From positions 496,001-560,000 of the forward strand of contig CM074141.1 of the NCBI GenBank assembly GCA_037178625.1: a stretch of DNA of 64,000 nt, given 5' to 3'. The first letter of the stretch is position 1. Each line of letters starts with the position of its first letter. The notes below the pieces were generated by a model. It did not search any database. It saw only the letters and a program-made list of their open reading frames with translations, and was not told the DNA's origin. Positions 31,142-42,439 of this stretch are shown piece after piece. Source of the stretch: Skeletonema tropicum (taxonomy: Eukaryota > Bacillariophyta > Thalassiosirophyceae > Thalassiosirales > Thalassiosiraceae). The position numbers were made by a program, and so were the translations under genes.

Positions 31142-32056
31142 ATGGAGGGTGATAACAATTTCATGAGATACGTGTATAGAGGCGAAGAAGGCGAAATTAT
31201 TCCTCTTCATGCTACTCATATCATTGTACATGAATCCGTCACCGTCGTTCGTGCGTGGACATTCTATGAGCATCCCAACATCGTTGAAGTTATCTGCCAT
31301 GAGGATGTTGAAGAAATTGAATACAGTGCATTCTATTGCTGCCCTCGCTTGAGACGAGTAGTCATGCCGGGCGTCAAAATTGTTGAGGAATATGCATTCA
31401 ATTGGTGTGAAGCCCTGACGGACGTGGATTGTGGAAAGCTAGAAATTATTAAACAATGGGCATTCATTAGCTGCACATCTTTGAGGAGCATCAACATGCC
31501 GTCCGCTAGGATCGCTGAGATGGGTGCATTCTATGATTGCCCCGCCCTGACGAACGCGAAATTTGGTAGCAAGCTGGAAAGAATTGATGAAACTTCATTC
31601 TGGAACTGCACCTCTCTTGAACGAATCACCATTCCATTGAAAAATGGCCTCATTACTCATGATAACACATTCCAAGGATGTGAAAAATTGAATCACGTAG
31701 ATTTGTTGCTGGAGGAAGACGGAGCACTGCACAAAGCTATCGCCGCTTTACAATTGGAGGAGTGGAGAAAAAATATGTACGAAGAAATAGATTCAATTAA
31801 TCAGATTCTACCCGCTGCAGATGCTGGCTACTATTATGATGATGGGGAGGAGGAGGAGGATATCGAGGGAGAAAAGGCCCAGGAGATACGAGATTGGATT
31901 AGATTAGTTCTTGGCAAAATCATTCAATACAAAGCAGAGCATCGCCGCTTATTGGATGAGGATGTTGTGCCTACACTCCAGGGTGTTTTGCCTCGAGATA
32001 TTGTGACGAATAATGTCCTTCCATTTCTCGAATTACCATCAAACTCATTTGAATGA
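31142..32056 (+). CDS. BspA-type LRR protein, intact copy
   Basis: 304 residues, MEGDNNFMRYVYRGEEGE to LPSNSFE. The N-terminal half resembles the copy at 16571 and the tail resembles the copy at 29481 (same acidic insertion, shorter), so the gene looks mosaic. LRR_5 units and the LEEWRKNMYEEI helix are complete with no stop or shift. It shares its promoter block with 16571 and its 3' flank with the minus-strand copy at 59158-60142. Function unknown; most likely intracellular. Confidence 0.92.
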   Translation: MEGDNNFMRYVYRGEEGEIIPLHATHIIVHESVTVVRAWTFYEHPNIVEVICHEDVEEIEYSAFYCCPRLRRVVMPGVKIVEEYAFNWCEALTDVDCGKLEIIKQWAFISCTSLRSINMPSARIAEMGAFYDCPALTNAKFGSKLERIDETSFWNCTSLERITIPLKNGLITHDNTFQGCEKLNHVDLLLEEDGALHKAIAALQLEEWRKNMYEEIDSINQILPAADAGYYYDDGEEEEDIEGEKAQEIRDWIRLVLGKIIQYKAEHRRLLDEDVVPTLQGVLPRDIVTNNVLPFLELPSNSFE

Positions 32057-32446
32057 CAAAAATCACTTGTAGAGGGAGAGAAATGACGATAGTGATGGCG
32101 AGGTCGGTCTTCTGATAAGTCTCTCTAGATGGAGGAAGACAAAGAGAGGGGAGGCAGGGGGGGGACAATCATTTTGGACTTGACATTGTCTTCCTCTGAA
32201 TTCTGAGCACTGTGTAGTAATACGCATTTATTATTTGCGACTGCCTACTCTAGAGACTAGAGTCCCTCAATGCTACTTCAAGTTGTGATGAAGAGCTGTT
32301 TACCTTATCTCCAGTGAAAACGTATCAATAACGAGAATCAATGGACGGTTTACGCGAGCAGCAATGCAGATATTTTTCTGTTATTTCTTCACCGCCTTGG
32401 ATGTGTCATCCAAAGGGGGCACTGCTCTCTTCCTTGCCATTCATCA
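32057..32446 (+). repeat. LRR 3' flank, shared with 58915-59204 (inverted)
   Basis: GATGGAGGAAGACAAAGAG, TTGGACTTGACATTGTC, ACTAGAGTCCCTCAATG and GTTTACCTTATCTCCAGTG occur in the same order after the LRR copy on the minus strand near 59 kb. No gene inside. A short match to 54575-54620 (CCGCCTTGGATGTGTCATCC) lies at about 32390. Confidence 0.7.
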
Positions 32447-33031
32447 TCATAACGTCATCACCACTGGACAAGTCTCAGTACGCACAAAGTTGACAATGAC
32501 ATCCGGTAGCTTGTTTTTCTTTTTGTCTTGAGAGAAGAACTCGCGCACTTCGTGCTTCACTTTCCTGTCATTGAACAGGATTGTCTCCCATCCAAAGAGA
32601 CTCGAAAAGGCATTTGTCCCAAGAAAATCCATTCAAGTTATTGTAGAGTTTGAATCGTCGTCAACCTCAATCTCACCAAACGATTGAGACTTTGTAAGTG
32701 TAAGTGCCAGTTGGCTGTTCAAGTGTACAGGTTCTGCTCTCGCCGCCGCCACCGTGGTCCCTCTCAACTTTGTCACGTCCAATGACAATGAGCGTGACAC
32801 TTGAGTTATCAGTCGCATCTTGATGAAAGCCATCAGGCGTGGCTCTGCCTTGTGATCGTCGTCAACTGCCTTGTTCACACGAAACAAGATGATTTGATCA
32901 TTAATAGTGACATTTGACTCAGTGTCGAGAGAATTCCAATTATTCTGGTCATGCTCCCTCTTGGCTGAAGAAAGTCCAGATTTATTCTTGCAATTGCTTC
33001 GGCACTTGTGCGTAGGTCTGTAGTAATCCAA
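32447..33031 (-). pseudogene. Hypothetical protein with in-frame stop
   Basis: Two ORFs in the same frame are separated by one TGA (32633-32635): 132 residues (MDYYRPTHKCRSNCKNK...DDDSNSTIT) and 61 residues (MDFLGTNAFSSLFGWETIL...). Read through, they give about 194 residues. No domain recognised and no signal peptide. It may be a broken gene, or the second part may belong to another exon. The 5' end abuts the dispersed repeat at 33027. Confidence 0.35.
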
Positions 33032-33152
33032 GCTTCGACAAAGCTTAGAGTTATTGCGGAAAACTGACGAGCTCTAGCGTAGCGTAGCTAGAGCGTGGCG
33101 TGGCGGGCCCGTCATGTATGTAACGTTTCTGTACGTGGGCTGTACATGGGTG
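33027..33152 (-). repeat. Dispersed repeat, left half
   Basis: Reverse complement of the right part of 4388-4565 (CTGACGAGCTCTAGCG, ATGTATGTAACGTTTCTG, GTGGGCTGTACATGGG). The match stops at 33152 and resumes at 39315. Confidence 0.7.
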
Positions 33153-33481
33153 GGAATCAGCTATTTAGCCAGATTTTTTTGTACATAGAGGGTTCCCCAC
33201 CAAAGAGGCCTCATTCTCGCTTTTTGGTTAGTTCAAACTTTGGATAATGTGAGAATAGACTGGGGCAAATACAAAAACTGTGGGGTGAAATTTGTGTTTC
33301 GCATAATTTTAACACCTTTCTCTACCACACTCTATAGTTTATATAATTATATCCCTTAGGATATTTTGTTTGCCGAGTCTTAATTGGGTTGGCGTTAGGG
33401 GGGCTTGCGCTCTTCGACTGAAGAAGGTACAGCTGTTCGGCCCCTCAAATCGAAATATCCTGGATAATTTTTTTTTCACTG
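33153..33481. other. Left end of the inserted block, no gene
   Basis: AT-rich; nothing recognised. It separates the split repeat from the foldback arm. Confidence 0.4.
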
Positions 33482-35151
33482 TATTATGCCGACCACAAAA
33501 GCGTGCCACCCCATCCGTTGAGCGAGAAAGGAATCGACGGATCGAGCTCCAACTTTTTTTAGATATTTTTTTTCAATTTTTGACACAACACATCAGATCG
33601 ACATGACGCCGGCAATACCCACACCAAATCATGTAGTAATAGCATCCAATCAACACCACAACATGATTCCTAGACCAATTTTCAACGCTGAATCTAATGG
33701 TGCAGTCGGCGGTTTGAGATATTCTGAGTCTACGGACGTATCCGTCGTTACATTACTGGCATAATTTTACCATTACATGTACCACGCTTCCGGCAATGTC
33801 GTCGTTATATTTGAAGGCTTTTTCGACGCTCTGTTGCTGATAATACCATAACCAATGATCATCACTATTATTCACCTGGATTTGCCGCCGGGGTGGGCTT
33901 CGATGTACTGCCGTTTCGAAGCTATCCTTGCTATCTTTCTATTTTGGAAAAGGTGAATATATATGTTATCCACAACTTCTGTTGGGTGGTTAATGACGCA
34001 ATAAAATGGATGAGACGACTTATTGGGCAAACACTCATGTTTCTATATGTTACAAGAGGGAGGAGATCAATAGTTTAGTGTCTTTGATCACTACACTAAG
34101 AATGTCAGATCATTATTATTGATGGTGCTCAATAGAAGAATAAGTCCAAACAACATGCGCAATCAGTCGAATTTTTTCATCATTATGGCAATCTTCATAG
34201 TAACTATTTTGATAGTATACACTGCTCTCTGATATATAATGAGTCGTCAAAAAGCTGACGCCCCAAATACTTCGAACAGAACAACATAGACAGACATGCT
34301 ATCAACCTAGTCACCCGTACAGTAATTACCCTCCTACGTGATATGATAATATATTGTTGTCAAATGTCATATCAAATCTGCATGACCAGCGCCTCCCTTC
34401 CATTTATAATAATTTGAAGGATTTGAGAACCAAATAATGTTGTCGTTTGAGCCTTGATATCAATTAAATGAGATGAACTAAGTCCTTGCAACATCTTGAT
34501 AGCTGAGGTGGTAGTGATCAGAAGCACATTAATTGGAGTGAATACGAGTAATTTCGCACGAATTACCACCAGCACTCGCGTAGGATAATTATATGAAGGA
34601 TCTGAAAGGGTGAAACTCCATGACATCGGTGTTGACATGGATTGATTGGCACTCATAGGTCCTCTGACGCTCGCTCATATTATGACGAATTTACATTTAG
34701 TGACCAATAAGTCGCCACATGCGGATTATGAACACTCTAGCCGAGTAGTGTACCAATCGATTGTATATTAATTTGGGTGTCGAGAAGATATTTGGGGTTG
34801 GTGGACGCATGATTGCTGGTTTATAGTCGTCGTACTTCTTGTAGCAGTAATGTATTTTCATTGTGGAATTATGCCAGTAATGTAACGACGGATACGTCCG
34901 TAGACTCAGAATATCTCAAACCGCCGACTGCACCATTAGATTCAGCGTTGAAAATTGGTCTAGGAATCATGTTGTGGTGTTGATTGGATGCTATTACTAC
35001 ATGATTTGGTGTGGGTATTGCCGGCGTCATGTCGATCTGATGTGTTGTGTCAAAAATTGAAAAAAAATATCTAAAAAAAGTTGGAGCTCGATCCGTCGAT
35101 TCCTTTCTCGCTCAACGGATGGGGTGGCACGCTTTTGTGGTCGGCATAATA
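33482..35151. mobile_element. Foldback element with 285-bp perfect inverted arms (family X copy A)
   Basis: Arms 33482-33766 and 34867-35151 are exact reverse complements over their whole 285 bp as far as I can read. They start TATTATGCCGACC at the outside and end CATAATT at the inside. The 1.1-kb loop is collinear with the minus strand of 43.5-42.4 kb (for example TTGGGTGGTTAATGACGC), so loop plus right arm form one family X copy and the left arm is an inverted duplication of its 3' part. No transposase and no clear target duplication. Each arm carries the coding motif PLDSALKIGL (plus in the right arm, minus in the left). Confidence 0.8.
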
Positions 35152-35714
35152 ACTTCTGCCTGTCAAATCCTTATTTTTCACTGCATTCTGCCTGTACTGT
35201 GTTGCTCCAGCTCCAGACCAATCATGATATTGTGTTATGCACTAAAATGCTTGCTCGGCTCATAATTTTTACTTCGACATGGATTTGATGCTCCCAAAGG
35301 AAGAACAGCAAGGAGTGAGTCAAGCTGCTGTTCCTCTGCACCAGTCATCTCATCGAAATTCGAATTGTGACTACTACCTTGCCTGTTGGACTGATCTTGG
35401 TCTTCGTCGACTCTCTTGATGATGATCACTTTCACTTTTGACATCTCCCAAGTGCTCATAATATTTGAGCACTAATCTACAAGATGATAAACGCCAACGG
35501 TAAGAGAGATTATTCAGCTAGTGCTGCACCACCGGGCCATCACGTTCGCAGTCAACAGCAGCTGTTACCCATGAGGCAGCACGAAACAAACACCCACTGC
35601 CCTTGGTCCCAACCCTGGAGGATGATAATGCAGCACCTTCAGACTTCACATTATCGCCTTCGTCACTTTGTTGCAATGCCACCAAAACTGCGGTGCTGCT
35701 TTCTGTATCAATGA
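35152..35714. other. Intergenic; short ORFs only
   Basis: A minus-strand ORF at 35235-35459 (MSTWEMSKVKVIIIKRVDED...) has plausible composition but no family match. Nothing else. Confidence 0.3.
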
Positions 35715-38353
35715 TGGGGAGGGTTATGGAAAATGTCTCTGTATTCATGTGGAGTTAACATACTCAAGAGGATTTCTACACTCAAGTCTGCTCTGGTATC
35801 ACCGCTGCTGGATGTCATGTACTGGATCGATTCCGACTACTTCATGGGGATGACATTTTTTGATTCCGTGATCAAGGGTGTGTGCCCAGTTCTGTCTATT
35901 CTTGACATGCTCAAGTCTACACAACATACCGTGTCTATATTTGGTGCGGAGGGAAGTTCTTTTATCATGTATCACCCATTGATATGGATGTTGTGAAACA
36001 GTCATCCACATCTATTCCATGTTATGGAACGGGGTTTTATGTTGTCTCAGCGTCATCGTATCATTCCATCGACACAACAATCTACATCCACTAATCATCT
36101 TCATGCCAATTCTCTCGCTGTGTGGGGAGATCCTCTTCTTTCGACGATTGTTTTATCCGCGACGATAGATAATGAAGCGATATCTGCCGAGATGCTAGTT
36201 ATTCAAGAGTTGATGGATTTGCTCACAACACTCACAAGTTCCGTAAGATCGATGGTTCTTACATCTCGCTTGCTGTGATTTTTCACAACCATTGAGCATC
36301 GTGACTTCCAGTGCAGGACCTTGTCAACTGCCACTGACTGTTCTAGTCCCAAGTTCTTTGATACATACTTCTGTCAGCAAGGATTGTCTACCGCTGGTTT
36401 CGTTCTGGATCATGTACAAATGCACATCTGCAGTATACAAGACATCTTTTCTTTTGCGTTCTGGAAGACATCAACCTCAATCATGTCTTCTTGTTTCGGA
36501 AAGGCACTGCTTGCATGTCTTGCACTTAGTATGCATCAAACGAGGCTGTCTTATTGGCGGAGGATATCAATCTGGCATTACTCTGGGGAGGGTTTCTCAT
36601 GCATAAACGAACTTCAACATCCATGTCACGAATTACTTGCTACGCTGACTTGTGCTTTGCGGATAATGCTAATTCGTTGTTCATCGGTAATGATGTTTGT
36701 ACGACCAATATCGCCGCTTGTGTCGCATCGTTGGTTATTGGGGAGCTCTTGTCCAAGAAGACCATGCATAATGTTCGCTGCCTTGTGCCTTCATCAAGAT
36801 GATTTGATTATTGGAAGTCCGCAACAAGATATTCGTCACATCCATCGAGTCCAATGGACATACACCTTTCTGGTTTTGCCGTTCATCACCAGTGTCCTCT
36901 TTGGAAGTAGTACTCAACTTCATCGCATCTTCTTGCCATGGGGAGCTGCTCCATCCAACTGCACTCCAATCGCTTTGCAAATCATCTACATACTTTTGCA
37001 TCATCTTGTGAGCTACGAAACTACCTCTACGGATAATGGCAAGTTCTACGCTAAGAGACCATCTTGTATATCTTCGATGGATGGGGAGCAATTATTACCT
37101 GCGACAATCCAATACTTTATTAATTTAGAGTTGCCTCGATGCTTCGAGATGAATAGGGAACGCTTGCCTGTGCATTTGCAATGTTTCTATTGCCATTTGG
37201 TTGTTGGAGAATATCAATGTGATATTTCATCGTACCCATCAGAGCTCATTTTGCTTGCAATATCTTCCGTGGCTGTGCAGATTTTGAAATTACAGCATGG
37301 GGAGGGGATCGCTGCTGCCATTTCTACAAGGGTCGACGACGCTGCTATATGCCTGCTGATAGAATGCTGAAGGATGGTCAATTTGCTGGGACTGATCGAC
37401 CTCGTCGTGTCATCCACTGATGGGGAGATGCTTCTTGTGTATCTTACAAGTTGTTTGATTCATTCGGTCTCGCTCTGACAGGTACTGATTGGATTCAATT
37501 CCGACATGGAAAGTCTTCTGAGGCACGTTTCCTTCCAATTTTGTTCGCTCAACTTAGACATGGTATCATTATTTCGTGGGTGGGAAGTAGTGCTATTTCA
37601 CAGGCCATCGGTATTGGCAATCGTACTATCAACACCTATGCTCGTGACGCATTGTGGATCGATGGGCCCAAAATCTACATTGTACGTGATCGTGTCACCT
37701 CGGATTTTAGAGATCTTGTGAGTTGTAAACTTTATGGCGTCGATTATGCGGAGCGTTTGAAGTATCTTGTGCATCTCGAGTTGTTCATACCTTGTCATCA
37801 AATTGACGTTGGATACTCTTGGAAACCAAGTATTACTACTACTTGTCGACGCAATGATTCTATTGGATTCACTGTTGGGAATGCCTTGCGAGACATCATT
37901 TCTGTTCGATTTATCTCCGTTCGATTTCCAAATGGACTGAACAACATCAACTTCATGATCAACTTAAAGCTCAAGACAACCGCACGTCGACTACAAGTTC
38001 AAGTCACAAGTGACATACCTTCGCAAATAGCCACATCACCTCATCTTTCGCATCTTGTGATGACTCGTTGGATATATCAAGTTGGATAACCTTGTGGGGA
38101 GAGGAGATTTTAGCGGAGAAGATGATAGAAGCGAAGGAAGAATCATGGGGAGAGATATTTGCAGTGATTAACGCAATGACAGGAGACAGGTTTGGGTTTA
38201 GTCATGAAGACAACGTTCTACACAAACGCTGGCGTTATTCTTGTGCGAGCTTCGGACTTTTCTTTGGATTGGTATTGCTCTTGCGACGTGTTATGAGGAG
38301 CCATAAACTTCAGACTGTTGACTTGGACATATCAATATCGTATCGTTGGGGAG
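35715..38353 (+). repeat. Region with 11 TGGGGAG motifs, no credible gene
   Basis: Exact TGGGGAG starts at 35715, 36123, 36584, 36739, 36939, 37082, 37299, 37421, 38095, 38146 and 38347, all on the plus strand, against about 0.2 expected by chance. Two long ORFs (36321-37370 and 37451-38089) are open but have no recognisable domain, and the motif falls in different frames. The design recalls the LTR element at 8-12.7 kb, which repeats AGGGGAC. It may be the inside of a second non-coding retroelement; no LTRs were found. Confidence 0.5.
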
Positions 38354-38689
38354 TGACAGCCGGAAAATTAGGGTACCAATTTATGGGTATGTACGGACAC
38401 TCACTGATATGTAAGCATTCTGGTAGTGAATGAAAGCGCGCTGTCAACAATATTCCGCGAAGGGAATGAAGGGAAATCCAACATGATTGATCTCATAGAA
38501 GAAGGTAGAAAAGAATCACCAATAAAGTAGGCTGTTGACGTGGGCAACTCTTAGAGATGAGTGGCTTTGAGACAAGCAACGTGATAACAAACGAAGAACC
38601 AGTGCAACGATGTACGGCCTGTAAGGAGTTACAATTTGTGCAAACCTGTACATCTTCTGCTGATTTACACTCAGATAGGATAGGCGGGA

Positions 38690-39184
38690 GAGGAGGTGGA
38701 AAAATTGGGATGGAAAGAAGGTATGGACTGTTTCTGTTGACGACGTGGAGTGGGTAGAGTTCGAGCACTACCCGACTACTGGCACCAAAGCACGGACCTT
38801 CAAGCTCAAACCACAAGAATTTTCGGCCACTATCAAGTTCCCTCTGACTGAAACAATACTACAACAGTGGGCAATGCACAAGTCAAGCAGGTTCCTGTCA
38901 ACTCCAACACAGCAACAACTGGCCATAAGCTGCAGGGAATGTCAAAAGACGTCCTCATTGTCAATGACTGGAACTATCGATGCGTGAACTGGATCTACGT
39001 TGTCTTGTCGAGGGTGAGAACACTAGCTGGACTCTACCTAATGAAACCGTTGGACCTCGAGCGCAGCTTCAATGTCCCTCAGAATATCATTCGCTTCGAG
39101 CAACGTTTGAAGGACACCAAAGAACAACCAATTCTCGACATGTTGGGTTACCAATCAAATGCAGAGATCGATACAATGCAGTGA
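38690..39184 (+). pseudogene. PIF1-like helicase C-terminus, decayed
   Basis: Frame one gives KNWDGKKVWTVSVDDVEWVE and TGTKARTFKLKPQEFSATIK; after a frameshift near 38850-38880 the next frame gives QVPVNSNTATTGHKLQG (helicase motif V/VI region) and WIYVVLSRVRTLAGLYL, to the stop at 39184. This is the last domain of PIF1/Helitron-type helicases. The Walker A part is absent, so it is a fragment. Such genes are abundant in diatoms and may be transposon-borne. Confidence 0.75.
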
Positions 39185-39678
39185 AGAGTTTTAGAAATCA
39201 GAAAGTTCATAACAACAACTAGAGAATACATTATAGAGATGAACCTTTTGGATCTGCGAAAGCACCTACCCAAAAAACAAGTGCTTTATTATGCTCTATG
39301 CTCACTTTCGTGCAGCAAGAACAGAAGCACGAAAGCCGGGAGAAGCTTGCCCTGCCGCCGCACGCCAATATCTGTGATACGGTAAACTACGTATCACTGG
39401 TGTTGTAAACAAGAAAAGCTTCTGTGGATGGTCAGGACGACTCTGAGGTCGACTGAGAGCTACTTCTTTGAGAAAATACCATCTGTACTGTAAAGTAAAT
39501 ATGAAATTTGGTCATCGTTAATTGATGACGCGGTTGTCGGGCCATTCTTGTTGCTCTCGTAGACTGCTTGAACGGCAGCTTTCCCGCTGAGCCGTTTGCT
39601 AATGCTAATGCTAAGCAAACTGTTCTCCCGAGAAAAATTGTGTACAGTAGCAGTAGGTGCTAGGATCAGGATCAGGCT
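39185..39678. other. Intergenic with repeat half
   Basis: Contains the right half of the split dispersed repeat (39315-39372). No gene. Confidence 0.5.
39315..39372 (-). repeat. Dispersed repeat, right half
   Basis: Reverse complement of the left part of 4388-4565 (CAGCAAGAACAGAAGCACG, GGGAGAAGCTTGCCCTG). It continues exactly where 33152 stops. Confidence 0.7.
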
Positions 39679-40158
39679 TTAGTAGGATCCCCCATAGTTG
39701 TAGTTGTGTTGTTTTGATTTTCTAATAGAGTCAGCTCGTTCGAGGATGTTTGATGGGGTTCTGTTGAATGCTTGTTGGGCCATGTTGGCATTTGGGAATT
39801 TGGATTTGTCGATGTTGTAGAGTGTTTGGTAGTTGCCATTTGGTGTTGGTGGTGTGCCGTAGAGGAAGTAAGTAATTGTAGGTCCGAAGAGTCCTAAAGG
39901 GTCTGATGGCAAAGGCCAAGGTGTTTTGGTGGATCCTACGTACAAAAAGAAGACTCAGCCGAGAAAATGATACAGTAATAGACATGAACATTACATTTAT
40001 TCATTCCAAACTTTCCAAGTCCAAGAGAATCCCCTCTCTTGGTACATAACAAAACCCAACGCTCCAACGTAGACCTTCATTCCAACCATGACAGATCCAC
40101 CCCAGGCAGAATTTCTATCTTGAAGAGCACTTGCGACAAGAAGGATGGCTGAAAATAC
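39679..40158 (-). CDS. Small multi-exon membrane protein gene (partial model)
   Basis: Last exon 39935-39679 follows a good acceptor (TTTTTGTACGTAG) and encodes GSTKTPWPLPSDPLGLFGP ... NIDKSKFPNANMAQQAF ... HNYNYGGSY. Upstream, 40158 down to about 40005 is open in one frame: VFSAILLVASALQDRNSAWG, then VMVGMKVYVGALGFVMYQ, with a preceding acceptor (TGTAG) and a membrane-like stretch. I could not fix the donor between them or the 5' exons (open text continues to about 40320). Codon-like composition and Trp/Pro content argue for a real gene. No family recognised. Confidence 0.4.
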
Positions 40159-40329
40159 CTACATGACACATGCGATGTGATTTTGGTAGTCACAAAATGC
40201 CTACCGACCTAATTGCCAGGCTCGCAGACTTCTTAGTGAAGTGGCACCTTTGACCCGCAAGAGGAGACCAATGTGAAATACGTCAAACTGTTGATCTGAT
40301 CCCTCGCATTTAAATAGTCAAAGACTTGC

Positions 40330-42160
40330 CCAAAGCCAAGAGAGCAGTCAGGATGAGTTGAAGCATCAAGACGCTATCTGATCTGCCAGTTTAAACAGGA
40401 CCCTTTCCAAACAAAAGCACAAAGAAGAACCGAAGAAATCAACCCAAAAAGAACCGAAGATAAAACCAAGGTCAAAATGGGAAGGGTAAGTGAGAAAAAT
40501 AGATTGCAACACTCGAAGAACAGTGTCTCTCTTTGATCAAATAGAGCAGACGGATCATAGCTTGATGCAACCTCCAGTTTACACTTCTCAGATCCTGGGA
40601 ATTCATCAATTTTCAACACGGGGCCTCGAACAACTCACTCTTGGCCTCGTTCGATTCGATTTTTAAATCGAGCGAATTTATTCCATTTACGTGGCCAACA
40701 GTGTACACGCACATACGCCAATCTAATGTCCACCATTCAGATTCAGACGACCATATCTCTAAAAGTACGATAGCCACAACAGCGGACGAACATGTGGCTT
40801 AATCGCAAGAGGATGTAGAATATGATTCCGGTGCTATTTATGTGCTGACTAGTTCATTCGAGTGAGAAAAGATGAATTCCCGGGATCTGAGAAGTGTACA
40901 GTTGATTTGACTCAAAGTTTGTGGGTTTGTTCGTACTTAGTTCTACGCACACAAAGCCGGAGCAGCAGACAAGATCAAGATGAATGCAATGACCAAGTCC
41001 AATGCTGGGTAATGTAAACGACCCCAAACGAGACTGGGTAATGACTCTCAAAACGATTTCCTAATTTAGCTAATCATTTGTTTCTCGGTCTCTTTATCCG
41101 TTTTAATCCCTCGGGAAACAGAAGAAAGAGACCTTACAAGTTGATTCATTCAAAGGAGAGAGATTTATTCGAGAATTGAGTTATCCAGAAATACTCCCAC
41201 GGGAACCTGGGGTTGACAGTGGCTGCATTTTGTTAGCAGCTGATGATGAGAGGCTGTCAGGAGTTTTTGTTCGTGTGTATCAAAATCGAGCGTTGAGGTT
41301 GATTACTGATGACCAAAACTTGATGTTGTTTCTCGGTCTCTTTATCCGTTTCAATCCCTCGAGAAACAGAAGAGAAAGAGACCTTACGACCCAATTCGAC
41401 CACTCTCCTTCTCCGCCAACTGGGCCCCAAGCTGCAAAGATTTACCTCAACTCCCTCCACAGTTCGGCCCCGCATGGCATCCTCCCTCTCGCAAACTCCT
41501 CCTGGTCCTCATCCAAACCAGCTGACCAGAAATTTTATGATCATTCCTACACGGTACCAGTCTAAAACTAGTCTGTACCTTAAGTTTCAGCACATCTTCG
41601 CACTCTTCGATCTCGGTCAATTTCCAGCCGATTAAGCCGACCATTGAAGCTGGCTGCAGCTGAGATAATGCTCATTCATGCACGTCCAATTCTAACTATG
41701 ATCGGTTGGTTATTGACTGAGATCGAAGCACTCAAAGAATGTTATATTGATTGATTTGGACGCTTTTAGACCCCGAATCAGTCTGTTCCTTTATCGCTAA
41801 TAGTCATCTTTGTCGCATAAAAAAACGTAATAAAGCCAATAGTTGGCGATAATTGAGATCTAACTCAATCCAAAAAGTCAGCACATCTTCTCATTTCCAT
41901 TTCAAAGCCGCAACGTGTTCATTCGTCGCCTCTTTGTCCTCCCAACAGTAATACGCAGGGGTCCGCACCAATAAATCACTGCGCCCCGTCCTCTCCACTC
42001 CCTTGCCATGCTCTGAGTTGAATTTTGGGCCTGGAAGAGTCGCCAATGACTCTCAGTACACTCTGAAATGACCGTGTGACAAAAATAGATACTTCGTCTT
42101 CATGACAATATCGAGTGCATATGGGGCACTGGTGCTTGTCCAAGGTTTCCCTCGTCTTAG
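40330..42160. other. Repeat-rich intergenic DNA
   Basis: A minus ORF at 40374-40619 is hydrophobic but unsupported. A 57-bp direct repeat (TTCTCGGTCTCTTTATCCG ... AGAGACCTTAC) lies at about 41081-41137 and 41330-41388; each unit is partly palindromic (GGTCTCTTT..AAAGAGACC). Text after the first unit (ACAAGTTGATTCATTCAAA) recurs at 45637. No gene. Confidence 0.5.
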
Positions 42161-42164
42161 AAAG

Positions 42165-42300
42165 CGTTAGAGGCTGTCTTTGCGCTCTACACACGAGACG
42201 GATTTTTTTCTACAATCACACAAAAATCCGTAATTGTGTCTCTGCGCTCGCTCTGAAACGCTCGTACACACGAGAATACAAGAGAGAACACACGAGATAA
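42165..42300 (+). mobile_element. Harbinger end fragment (right-end type)
   Basis: GCTGTCTTTGCGCTC, ACACACGAGACGGATTTTT and CACACAAAAATCCGT match the reverse complement of the right end of the Harbinger element (51360-51494). No coding part; a solo end or MITE-like remnant. Confidence 0.65.
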
Positions 42301-42439
42301 CACTCATCTAAGCAGGACCTAAAAAGATACTAAACAGTCACACTTTTCTCACAACGACTCATCACACAATCACAATTTTACCATGACAGCACTGATCGAT
42401 ACCACAAGTACAGTGCCTTTAACACCGGCAACCTTACGT

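Noticed and set aside
36321..38089. Long plus-strand ORFs as genes
   Set aside because: No recognisable domain, odd composition, and the TGGGGAG motif cuts through all frames. I treat them as chance open frames in a repeat, though this is not certain.
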